The position numbers and the translations under genes are program-made. Below are positions 1 through 5,948 of a stretch of 13,141 nucleotides of DNA, piece after piece. The DNA is from JBQCEE01 sp051960575 (lineage in GTDB: Bacteria > Actinomycetota > Actinomycetes > Mycobacteriales > Jatrophihabitantaceae): assembly GCF_051960575.1 (NCBI RefSeq), contig NZ_JBQCEE010000353.1:1-13141 (forward strand), read 5' to 3'. The notes below the pieces were generated by a model. The model saw nothing but the letters and a program-made list of their open reading frames with translations. It ran no database searches and was not told the origin of the DNA. How positions within the stretch are numbered: position 1 is the first letter of the stretch; each line of letters opens with the position of its first letter.

Positions 1-1
1 C

Positions 2-1057
2 GATGCGCTCGCCGGTCGCAACGTGCTCGGCCGCGCCCGCACCGGCTCGGGCAAGACGCTCGGGTTCGGGCTGCCGTTGCTCACCCGGTTGAGCCAGGGC
101 TCGCGTCCGCGGCCCGGCGCGCCGCGGGGTCTCGTGCTCCTGCCCACACGCGAGCTCGCCGCGCAGGTCGAGTCCGCGCTGCGTCCGCTCGCCGACGCCC
201 TCGGGCTCGACATCGTCGTCGTGGTCGGCGGGCTCTCGATCGGCAAGCAGATCAACGCTCTGCGCGGTCGCGTCGACCTGCTCGTCGCGACACCCGGCCG
301 GCTCGTCGACCTGCTCGACCGGCGTGCCGTGTCGCTCGCCGACGTCGAGGTCGCGGTGCTCGACGAGGCCGACCACATGGCCGACCTCGGCTTCCTGCCC
401 GCGGTGACGAAGATCCTCGACGCCACGCCGTCCGGACGCCAGTGCCTGCTCTTCTCCGCCACCCTCGACCGTGACGTCGACCGCCTCGTGCAGCGCTACC
501 TGCCGTGCGCGCGCATCCACACCGTCGACCGCGACGAGACGCCGGCGGGCACGATGACCCACCGCGTGCTCACCGTGGTGCACGAGCACAAGGTCGACGT
601 CGCCGCCGAGATCGCCGCGCGCGACACCCGCACGCTGTTCTTCGTCCGCACCAAGCACGGCGCCGACCGGCTGGCCAAGCAGTTCCGCAAGCGAGGCATC
701 GCGGCCGAGGCGCTGCACGGCAACCTCAACCAGAACCAGCGCCAGCGCTCGCTCGACGCCTTCACGACCGGACGCAGCCGCGTGCTCGTCGCCACCGACG
801 TGGCGGCCCGTGGCATCCACGTCGACGACCTCGACCTGGTCGTCCACTACGACCCGCCGGCCGACAGCAAGACCTACGCGCACCGCTCCGGACGCACGGC
901 CCGCGCCGGCGCCTCGGGCACCGTCGTGAGCCTGGTCGAGCCGCAGCAGATCCGCGACGTCGCGAAGCTGCACGCCGCCGCCAAGGTGCAGCCGAAGACG
1001 GTCAGCGTGCGCCCGGGCGACGACGCGATCCGCGCGCTGCTCGCACCGACCGGCTGA
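2..1057 (+). CDS. DEAD-box ATP-dependent RNA helicase, 5'-truncated by window edge
   Basis: This is the 3' part of a DEAD-box RNA helicase, which uses ATP to unwind or remodel RNA, typically in ribosome assembly, mRNA decay or cold adaptation. The frame is open from base 2, so the start and the Q motif lie left of the window. The 351 visible residues hold the helicase motifs in order: motif I ARTGSGKT (12-19), Ia PTRELA (48-53), Ib TPGR (97-100), II DEAD (121-124), III SAT (152-154), V ATDVAARGI (264-272) and VI HRSGRTARAG (294-303). Only about 50 residues follow motif VI, so there is no long basic RGG tail or RNA-binding domain of the DeaD/CsdA type. The minimal core resembles RhlE-like enzymes, but the subfamily cannot be fixed. 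The GTG at 23 is inside motif I context and is not a start. The stop abuts the stop of the convergent ANTAR gene with no bases between. Confidence 0.95.
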   Translation, partial: DALAGRNVLGRARTGSGKTLGFGLPLLTRLSQGSRPRPGAPRGLVLLPTRELAAQVESALRPLADALGLDIVVVVGGLSIGKQINALRGRVDLLVATPGRLVDLLDRRAVSLADVEVAVLDEADHMADLGFLPAVTKILDATPSGRQCLLFSATLDRDVDRLVQRYLPCARIHTVDRDETPAGTMTHRVLTVVHEHKVDVAAEIAARDTRTLFFVRTKHGADRLAKQFRKRGIAAEALHGNLNQNQRQRSLDAFTTGRSRVLVATDVAARGIHVDDLDLVVHYDPPADSKTYAHRSGRTARAGASGTVVSLVEPQQIRDVAKLHAAAKVQPKTVSVRPGDDAIRALLAPTG

Positions 1058-1426
1058 TCACGGCGCCGACGCCTGCCGGTCCGTGTTCCGTCGCGAGACG
1101 GGCAGCTCCGGCACGGCGCCGGTGAGCACGATCTCCTCGGCCAGCTCGCGCACTCGCACGTGCAGCCGCTGACTCACCTTGACGAGGTAGGCGAACGCCT
1201 CGTCCTGCGTGCGGGTGAGTGCCGACATCACGATGCCCACGGCCGCACCGATGGTGCGGGCGCGGCCGAGGGCCTCGACCATCCCGGCCATCGTCACTTC
1301 GGCCCGCGCGAGTTGCTGGCGCGCGAGCGCGAGGTCGCGTTCGAGGACGGCGCACCGCGCACAGTCCGTGATCGGGGCGGCGCCGGGGTCGCAGGGCGCC
1401 AGTGGTTCGGCGTCGTCGACGGTCAT
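1058..1426 (-). CDS. small ANTAR-domain RNA-binding regulator
   Basis: This 122-residue protein ends in an ANTAR domain (about residues 50-105). The fold is marked by RARTIGAAVGIVMSALTRT, then the EAF..L..VS...H helix and the RELAEEIVLTG helix. ANTAR domains bind paired small hairpins in nascent RNA and prevent transcription termination. Most ANTAR proteins carry a receiver or GAF sensor. Here the front holds only a short segment with three cysteines (CDPGAAPITDCARC, roughly residues 12-25) and a helix likely to form a coiled coil (LERDLALARQQLARAE). A redox or metal signal through the CxxC is possible but unproven. The ATG at 1424-1426 is preceded directly by GAAGG with almost no spacing, so initiation may be weak or leaderless; no better in-frame start was seen. 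It is convergent with the helicase and divergent from the SMP-30-like gene. Confidence 0.85.
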   Translation of the reverse strand: MTVDDAEPLAPCDPGAAPITDCARCAVLERDLALARQQLARAEVTMAGMVEALGRARTIGAAVGIVMSALTRTQDEAFAYLVKVSQRLHVRVRELAEEIVLTGAVPELPVSRRNTDRQASAP

Positions 1427-1432
1427 CCTTCA

Positions 1433-1537
1433 CACCATCAGGGTCTGTCCGCTTCGCATGGGTTCAGCGAGCTCGCTGCACGGGTTCCTACCCGGGAGAC
1501 GCCCGCCGTCCACCGTGATGTTCGCCCCCTGCTCGTC
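1433..1537 (-). pseudogene. possible remnant of a short-chain dehydrogenase C-terminus
   Basis: The minus-strand frame reads DEQGANITVDGGRLPG and then runs to a stop at 1430-1432. The GANITVDGG core (1502-1528) is a strong match to the C-terminal end of classical short-chain dehydrogenases/reductases, usually written YVTGxxxxVDGG. No Rossmann fold, YxxxK or other dehydrogenase part is present upstream: the frame becomes arginine/proline-rich and runs into the SMP-30-like gene on the other strand. If real, only the last 30-40 codons of an old gene survive. The rest of 1427-1641 holds no convincing gene. A chance match is possible. Confidence 0.3.
1465..1478. promoter_or_regulatory. 14-bp perfect palindrome in divergent intergenic region
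   Basis: CAGCGAGCTCGCTG is a perfect palindrome about 40 bp upstream of the ANTAR start. It lies in the space between that gene and the divergent SMP-30-like gene. It is flanked by two GGGTT copies (1460-1464 and 1482-1486). It could be an operator or a transcript hairpin. No regulator can be named and no clear -35/-10 pair was found next to it. Confidence 0.35.
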
Positions 1538-1641
1538 GGGGTCCGGCCGCCGGGCGACGGACGCGCCACAAGTCCCTATCCCGGGGCGCTCTGACGGCGT
1601 CTCGTCGTCGTGAGGACGTCGGCGGCGGGAGGTCGGACGGC

Positions 1642-2616
1642 ATGGCACACGGACGGCGGACGGCACACGGCATCGGCATCGGCATCGTCTCGGCGGTGGC
1701 GGCGCTCGTGCTCACGGCAGCGGCACCCGCGACCGCCGGTACCCCTGGCGGCCCGAACCCACCGCAACCGATCGCCGTCCTTCCGGCCGGGTCGTTCCCC
1801 GAGTCGGTGGCCGTGCGCGACAGTGCGTTCTACGTCTCCCTGGGCTTCGCCGGTTCGATCGTTCGTGTGTCGCTGGCCGGTGAGGTCACGACGTACGCCT
1901 CCGGGCTGCCGATCGGTAGCGGCCTGCTCACAGGTCTCGCGTTCGACCGCGCCGGCGACCTGTACGTCGCGGTCGCGACGCTGTCCGACGACCCGGCGCC
2001 CGGCGTCCTCGTCGTCCCGCCCGGCGGCGGCGCGGCGCGACGCGTGCTCACCCTCCCGGCCGGCAGCTTCCCGAACGGCCTGGCGGTGCAGGGCGCCGAC
2101 CTGGTCGTGTCCGACAGCGACCTCGGTGCGCTCTGGCGCTTCACGCCGTCGGCCTCCCACACGACATTGACGACCCCGTGGGTGAGCGGCGGACTGCTCG
2201 CGCCGAGCAAGGGGCTCGGGCCGAACGGCGTCGCGTTCGATCCCACCGGGCACGCGCTCTATGTCGCGGTCTCCGACAGCGGACGGCTCGTGCGGGTGCC
2301 GTTGTCGGCATCGGGGGCGCCCCTCGCGCCCGTGCTCGTGACGCAGCAGGAGCAGTTGCGCACGATCGACGGCATCGCCGTGGACACCGAAGGCAACGTC
2401 GTCGCCACGGTCAACCGGACGAATCGCCTCGTCCGGATCGACGTCGCGAGTGGACGCCCCACAGTCCTCGCTGATCGGTCGGACGGCCTGTCGTACCCGA
2501 CCCAACCCGCCTTCGACGGCTCGACGCTGGTCGTCACCAACGGCGCGTTCAGCAACGGCGTCGCCGACGTCGAGGCGTTCCCGACCGCTGCGCAGGGCCT
2601 GCCCCTGCCGCGGTGA
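1642..2616 (+). CDS. secreted SMP-30/NHL-like beta-propeller protein (ScyD/ScyE-like)
   Basis: The product is 324 residues. An Arg/His-rich start and a hydrophobic stretch (residues 10-28) ending in APATAG form a Sec-type signal peptide, so the mature protein should be exported. The remainder is built from about six propeller-type repeats, each opening with a Gly-(hydrophobic)-Ala-(Val/Phe) turn such as PESVAV, LTGLAFD, PNGLAV, PNGVAFD and IDGIAVD, and continuing with short strands like LYVAV and RLVRVPL. This is the pattern of SMP-30/gluconolactonase and NHL propellers and of proteins annotated ScyD/ScyE. The family includes lactonases and non-enzymatic binding proteins; no metal-binding set could be assigned here, so the activity is unknown. 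GGGAGG at 1627-1632, nine bases before the ATG, supports the start. It appears monocistronic. Three tandem GGCATC copies (1669-1686) encode the GIGIGI of the signal peptide. Confidence 0.8.
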   Translation: MAHGRRTAHGIGIGIVSAVAALVLTAAAPATAGTPGGPNPPQPIAVLPAGSFPESVAVRDSAFYVSLGFAGSIVRVSLAGEVTTYASGLPIGSGLLTGLAFDRAGDLYVAVATLSDDPAPGVLVVPPGGGAARRVLTLPAGSFPNGLAVQGADLVVSDSDLGALWRFTPSASHTTLTTPWVSGGLLAPSKGLGPNGVAFDPTGHALYVAVSDSGRLVRVPLSASGAPLAPVLVTQQEQLRTIDGIAVDTEGNVVATVNRTNRLVRIDVASGRPTVLADRSDGLSYPTQPAFDGSTLVVTNGAFSNGVADVEAFPTAAQGLPLPR

Positions 2617-2697
2617 TCGCCCGCGGGCATACGTCCGGGCACATCACCTGTCGCTGCGGCACCGGCGGTGATCTGAAAGACTGGCCCGGTCAGGACG

Positions 2698-2723
2698 GGG
2701 GAACGGACGGCCCGTCCTTCCCC
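2698..2723 (+). terminator. hairpin immediately before tRNA-Arg
   Basis: GGGGAA (2698-2703) pairs with TTCCCC (2718-2723) and GGAC (2705-2708) with GTCC (2714-2717). One C is bulged and the loop is GGCCC. The helix ends exactly one base before tRNA position 1. It may terminate the SMP-30-like transcript or be a 5' leader structure of the tRNA precursor next to the RNase P cut. There is no U-tract. A weak -10-like AAGACT near 2677-2682 would place it in the tRNA leader. Confidence 0.45.
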
Positions 2724-2796
2724 GCCCTCGTAGCTCAGGGGATAGAGCGCCGGACTCCTAAGCCGGGCGTCGCAGGTTCGAATCCTGCCGGGGGCA
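2724..2796 (+). tRNA. tRNA-Arg (anticodon CCT)
   Basis: A full cloverleaf can be drawn. The acceptor stem GCCCTCG/CGGGGGC has seven pairs, one of them U-G. The D stem is GCTC/GAGC with loop AGGGGATA. The anticodon loop CTCCTAA places CCT at 2757-2759. The variable loop has five bases, and the T arm GCAGG-TTCGAAT-CCTGC is perfect. The discriminator is A2796, followed by CCG, so the CCA end is not fully encoded. The anticodon stem CCGGA/GCCGG has an A31-G39 mismatch at the pair closing the loop, where C-G would be expected. The tRNA reads AGG codons, which are rare in high-GC actinobacteria. Confidence 0.95.
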
Positions 2797-2841
2797 CCGA
2801 TCGCCGCCGGCAAGTGCCCGACCACCGACGGAGGTGCCCGG

Positions 2842-3127
2842 ATGGACGGGATGGGCGAGCGTCAGATCGTCCTCCGATCCATCGCGGCGTCGTAGCGCGC
2901 GCGGGGCACCGGTCTCGACGAGGACTTCGCCGAGGTCCGGTCGTATCTCGCCGACGACGTCGTGATCTCGATGGCGAGCGCGCGCACCACAGCGCCGTTC
3001 CAGGTCGCCCTCACCGACGCCGACCCGGTGATCGCCCGGCTGCGGTAGCCGGTCAACGCTGGTCCACGCCTCCAGACCGAGAACGGCGCCGTCCTGTGCG
3101 ACCGCGACGGCAGCTCTGGCCGTGGCG
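2842..3127 (+). pseudogene. decayed CDS with two in-frame amber stops (possibly SnoaL-like)
   Basis: An ATG at 2842 sits seven bases after a strong GGAGG (2830-2834) and opens MDGMGERQIVLRSIAAS. The frame is stopped by TAG at 2893-2895. It then continues with coding-like, GC3-rich codons, including LDEDFAEVRSYLADDVVISM, until a second TAG at 3046-3048, followed by PVNAG and QTENGAVLCDRDG. The LxxDFAEVRSYLADDVV stretch resembles the first helix and strand of SnoaL/NTF2-like proteins (small cone-shaped cyclase/isomerase fold). That assignment is a weak inference from one segment. The remnant runs up to the stop of the convergent HAF-repeat gene, so its 3' end is lost or overlapped. The minus strand here offers no credible gene. 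Rare stop read-through is an alternative, but two stops argue for decay. Confidence 0.45.
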
Positions 3128-4270
3128 TCAGCCCGCCCGCACGCTGCTCGCGGCGACCGAGCCCGGGACGAACCCCTGGTCGAAGGCGTGCGTCCACAAC
3201 GTCGCGTGCATCTCGCCGTCCGCGGTCTCGCTGTCGCCGCCGACCGTGAGATCGGCGGAGACGGCGTGGGCCGCACCGGTGGCGTCCCCGAACCGGCGTG
3301 AGAGCGGAAGCAGGGTGAGCGGCACCGGGTGCGGCCCGCAGCGCACGATCATGACGTACTCGGTGTCATCCGGAAACGCGCCGATGCCGGCGACGCCCGC
3401 GTACGCGCCGTGGCCGTTCGTCGCGTAGACCCAGCTGAAGTCGCCGCCCGGGAAGAAGCCGAGCCCGCGCTCGGTGCCGTCGCGCCACGTCACCGCTTCG
3501 GCGCCGGGGAGCGTGTGTCCGAAGTCGGACACACCGGCAGCGGTGGCGTCCTCGTCCACGACATTGGCCTGACTGAAGCCGTCCTGGTCGGCGCTGCCCA
3601 GCGGGTGCGCGTGTCCCGCACGATCCCAGCGGACCGCCAGCCCGACGTCCTGGTTGTAGATCTGGCCGACGAGGTCGCCGCGGTCGTCGATGCCCAGCAC
3701 GGCTCCGCCGTCGTAGCCCGCGGGCAGTTCCACGAAGCGCGGGGCACCGCCGTGCGGCCAGACCACCGGGTGCTCGACCGCGGGATCGGCGTCGTCGGTG
3801 ATGCTGCCGACGGCGGTGCCCTCGTCGTCGATCCGCCGGACGAAGCTCGACCAGTTCGCGTCCGCTCCGGGTGGCATGGGCAGCGGTCGCACCTGACCGT
3901 CGCGCCAGACGTAGGCGCGCGAGACGTCCTGGCGCGCAGCGGACTCGGCGCCGTTCGCGACGATGACGTCGTGGTGGTTGACGTCCGAGGCCCAGACCTC
4001 AGGGCCGTCGGGTGGGGCCGTCGGCACGCCCAGGTCACGGATCCGTCCGTCCTGCCAGAGGACGGCGTGCTGGTCGCCGTTGCCGTCGTCGGAAGCCCCG
4101 ACCCACAGCCCGTGATCGTCGGTGCCGAAGATGTCGCTCTGCGAGCCGCCGGGCAGCGTCCCGAGATCGATGATGCGCGGCACCGCCGCATCGGCCGCGA
4201 CCGGCGCGACCCCCTGCACCGTGACCACGGCCATCGCCGCGATGCCCGCGAGCTTGCTGTTCCACCGCAT
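3128..4270 (-). CDS. secreted HAF-repeat protein
   Basis: This 380-residue protein belongs to the extracellular HAF-repeat group, which is known mostly by sequence; its function is not established. After a signal peptide (basic MRWNSK, hydrophobic core to about residue 24, AADAAV cleavage region) comes the hallmark DLGTLPGG (35-42). It is followed by roughly six repeats of the form 'A/V-x-W-x-x-G-x-x-x-x-L-G', for example HAVLWQDGRIRDLG, RAYVWRDGQVRPL, AVRWDRAGHAHPLG and EAVTWRDGTERGLG. Between them are Asp/Gly turns such as GIDDRGDLVGQ. The family is expected to form a propeller-like fold. The ATG at 4268-4270 is chosen because AGGAG lies six bases upstream and the signal peptide begins there; the frame remains open to 4360 but adds only an Arg/Pro-rich, non-signal extension. 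The gene stands alone, and no clear promoter was found in 4271-4493. Confidence 0.8.
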   Translation of the reverse strand: MRWNSKLAGIAAMAVVTVQGVAPVAADAAVPRIIDLGTLPGGSQSDIFGTDDHGLWVGASDDGNGDQHAVLWQDGRIRDLGVPTAPPDGPEVWASDVNHHDVIVANGAESAARQDVSRAYVWRDGQVRPLPMPPGADANWSSFVRRIDDEGTAVGSITDDADPAVEHPVVWPHGGAPRFVELPAGYDGGAVLGIDDRGDLVGQIYNQDVGLAVRWDRAGHAHPLGSADQDGFSQANVVDEDATAAGVSDFGHTLPGAEAVTWRDGTERGLGFFPGGDFSWVYATNGHGAYAGVAGIGAFPDDTEYVMIVRCGPHPVPLTLLPLSRRFGDATGAAHAVSADLTVGGDSETADGEMHATLWTHAFDQGFVPGSVAASSVRAG

Positions 4271-4549
4271 GACCTGCTCCTGTCCTCCGGATGCGCGCGG
4301 CGCACACGGCCACTGGGCGCGGCGCCGATGTCCGGCGATCGACCTTGACCGGCCGACCATGCGGGAACGTGGTTGCAGCGCGGTTGAAGTGCCCCGGGAT
4401 CGTCGAAGAGCTCGTCAGGTCCATGATCGCGAGCGTGGTGCCGTCCGGGCTCCTGGGCTGCGCCTGGTCCCGCCGACCGGCGGCCGCGGAACCTTGACCG
4501 ATTCCTGAAGGACCGCCGCGTCGCGATCGCTGCGGACGATCACGGCCGC
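4271..4549. other. intergenic region between divergent HAF and uppP genes
   Basis: No convincing gene lies here. Short open frames on both strands lack a ribosome-binding site and look like arginine/proline-rich shadows. TTGACC occurs at 4345-4350 and 4494-4499 (+), but neither has a -10 element at proper spacing. The promoters for the HAF gene (-) and the uppP operon (+) must lie in or at the right edge of this stretch. Confidence 0.5.
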
Positions 4550-4573
4550 TAATCTCCTACACGTTCGTAGGAG
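4550..4573 (+). promoter_or_regulatory. candidate BlaI-type operator overlapping a -10 element of the uppP operon
   Basis: CTCCTAC (4554-4560) and GTAGGAG (4567-4573) form a perfect 7-bp inverted repeat around ACGTTC, 36 bp upstream of the uppP start. BlaI/MecI repressors bind dyads with TAC...GTA half-sites, and the second gene of this operon encodes such a repressor. TAATCT at 4550-4555 could be a -10 hexamer overlapping the left arm, so bound repressor would block polymerase. The -35 is weak (around 4527-4532). That BlaI binds here is inference; the dyad itself is certain. Confidence 0.5.
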
Positions 4574-4584
4574 TGGGGACGGTC

Positions 4585-4603
4585 CTCCTCCCCGGCGGAG
4601 GAG
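4585..4603 (+). promoter_or_regulatory. hairpin sequestering the uppP Shine-Dalgarno sequence
   Basis: CTCCTCC (4585-4591) is perfectly complementary to GGAGGAG (4597-4603) across the five-base loop CCGGC. GGAGGAG is the ribosome-binding site, five bases before the GTG start of uppP. The upstream AGGAG (4569-4573) can instead pair with CTCCT (4585-4589), which would free the site. The leader therefore has two mutually exclusive folds. The ligand or trigger, if any, is unknown. Confidence 0.5.
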
Positions 4604-4608
4604 TTGCT

Positions 4609-5580
4609 GTGCTGTCCTATCTCCAGGCGGTCGTGATCGGGCTGCTGCAGGGCGTGACCGAGCTGTTCCCGGTCTCGAGCCTCGGGCACTCGGTGCTCGT
4701 GCCCGCATGGATCGGTGGCAGCTGGAACAGCCTGGTCACCCAGTCGGCCACGGGCAACAGCGGGTCCAGCCCGTACCTCGCCTTCATCGTCGCGCTGCAC
4801 GTCGCGACCGCGCTCGCCCTCGTCCTGTTCTTCCGGCACGACTGGGTGCGGATCATCCGCGGGCTGCTGCGCACGCTGCGGCCGACGGTGCAGCAGCGAC
4901 GCATCGTGGCTCGCGACGCCGACGAGCGCCTCGCCTGGCTGCTCGTCATCGCGACGATCCCGGTGGGCATCACCGGGCTGGCGCTGGAGCACACCTTCCG
5001 CACGCGGTTCGCCAAGCCGCTCGCCGCCGCGGTCTTCCTGGCGATCAACGGGCTGATCCTGCTGGCCGGCGAGGCGCTGCGCCGGCGCGCGCCGATCGAC
5101 CCGGAGGACATGGACGACACGGCGGACGCGGCGACCGGCGGCCCGTCGGCGACGCCGGGTGACGGCGGCGTCGCCGTGCGGGTCGAGCGACCCGCCCGTC
5201 GACTCGCCACCCTGCACTACGGCGAGGGCGCGGTGATCGGTGCCTTCCAGACCCTGGCCCTGCTGGCCGGCATCTCGCGCTCCGGCATCACGATGGTGGG
5301 TGGTCTGCTGCGCGGGCTGTCGCACCGCGACGCCGCCCGCTTCTCGTTCCTGCTCGCGACCCCGGTGATCCTCGCCGCGGGCGTGCTCAAGCTGCCCGAC
5401 CTCGCCGGTGCCGCCGGCAAGGGCATCCACGGCCAGGTGCTGGTGGGCTTCGTCGTGGCCGGGGTCGCCGCCTACGCCGCCGTGCGGTGGCTGACCCGGT
5501 GGTTCGAGACACGCACCCTGACGCCGTTCGCGATCTACTGCCTCGTCGCCGGTGCCGCCAGCATCGTCCGGTTCGCGTGA
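4609..5580 (+). CDS. uppP: undecaprenyl-diphosphatase (UppP/BacA family)
   Basis: This is an integral membrane enzyme that dephosphorylates undecaprenyl diphosphate to undecaprenyl phosphate, recycling the lipid carrier of peptidoglycan synthesis; extra copies give bacitracin resistance. The 323-residue product has the N-terminal motif QGVTELFPVSSLGH (14-27), with the catalytic-region Glu18, Ser23/24 and His27, and the second signature GISRSGITM (221-229) containing the active-site Arg. Hydrophobic helices surround both. Two points are atypical: Ala220 precedes GISRSG where Pro is usual, and a hydrophilic insert of about 40 residues (160-200, rich in Asp, Gly and Pro) lengthens the protein beyond the usual 265-290. 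GTG 4609 is chosen because GGAGGAG lies five bases before it. It is the first gene of the operon, and its TGA overlaps the GTG of the BlaI-type gene. Confidence 0.93.
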   Translation: MLSYLQAVVIGLLQGVTELFPVSSLGHSVLVPAWIGGSWNSLVTQSATGNSGSSPYLAFIVALHVATALALVLFFRHDWVRIIRGLLRTLRPTVQQRRIVARDADERLAWLLVIATIPVGITGLALEHTFRTRFAKPLAAAVFLAINGLILLAGEALRRRAPIDPEDMDDTADAATGGPSATPGDGGVAVRVERPARRLATLHYGEGAVIGAFQTLALLAGISRSGITMVGGLLRGLSHRDAARFSFLLATPVILAAGVLKLPDLAGAAGKGIHGQVLVGFVVAGVAAYAAVRWLTRWFETRTLTPFAIYCLVAGAASIVRFA

Positions 5581-5948
5581 CGAAGCGGCGGGCGAGCGGC
5601 GGTCTCGAGTCGGAAGTGCTCGCGACGCTGTGGGCGGCGCGACGCCCACTCACGACCGCCGAGGTCGTCGATGCGCTCGGCACCGGACTGGCCTACAACA
5701 CGGTGCAGACGATCCTCACCCGGCTGCACGCGAAGGGCGCGGTGCAGCGCGAGACGGCCGGCCGGGCGCACGCGTACACCCCCGTCCTGGACGACGCGGG
5801 TCTCGCTGCGGCGCGCATGCAGGCGATCCTCGACCGGGGCGGTGACCGGTCGACGGTCCTGGCCCGGTTCCTCGGCTCGTTGAGCACCGAGGACGCGGCC
5901 ACCCTGCGCGACCTGCTCGGCGGACAGCGCGACGGGACCCAGCCGTGA
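5577..5948 (+). CDS. BlaI/MecI-family winged-helix repressor
   Basis: This 123-residue protein is a BlaI/MecI/CopY-type transcriptional repressor. Residues 10-70 form the winged helix. The recognition part AYNTVQTILTRLHAKGAVQRE, about 39-59, and the wing GRAHAYTPV match the family pattern 'TVxTxLxRLxxKGxxxR...G...Y.P'. The remaining C-terminal helices (about 73-115) serve dimerisation in this family. Such repressors are inactivated when a partner M56 protease triggers their cleavage. The partner lies immediately downstream. GTG 5577 overlaps the uppP stop as GTGA, and the TGA at 5946-5948 overlaps the next GTG, giving tight translational coupling. The upstream in-frame extension inside uppP is a shadow. 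A likely target is the inverted repeat at 4554-4573, which would make the operon autoregulated. Confidence 0.92.
   Translation: MTKRRASGGLESEVLATLWAARRPLTTAEVVDALGTGLAYNTVQTILTRLHAKGAVQRETAGRAHAYTPVLDDAGLAAARMQAILDRGGDRSTVLARFLGSLSTEDAATLRDLLGGQRDGTQP

Noticed and set aside
1669..1686. Three tandem GGCATC hexamers as a phase-variable repeat
   Set aside because: Three in-frame copies simply encode part of a hydrophobic signal peptide; too short for slippage-based switching, and hexamer changes would not shift frame.
1576..2505. A 309-codon minus-strand frame opposite the SMP-30-like gene
   Set aside because: The product is charged, low-complexity and lacks motifs; the plus-strand frame has a signal peptide, repeats and a good ribosome-binding site.
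2724..2860. tRNA-Arg(CCT) as an attachment site of an integrated element
   Set aside because: tRNA genes are frequent integration sites, but no integrase is present and I saw no repeat of the tRNA 3' end elsewhere in the window.
2613..3428. Open frames through the tRNA (both strands), with peptides such as SNLRRPA or VAQGIERR
   Set aside because: These are classic false proteins made by translating tRNA genes or their antisense; the tRNA cloverleaf explains the conservation.
4549..5649. A 366-codon minus-strand frame opposite uppP
   Set aside because: It is a shadow of uppP, which has clear family motifs; the antisense product is Glu/Gln/Arg-rich without a recognisable domain.
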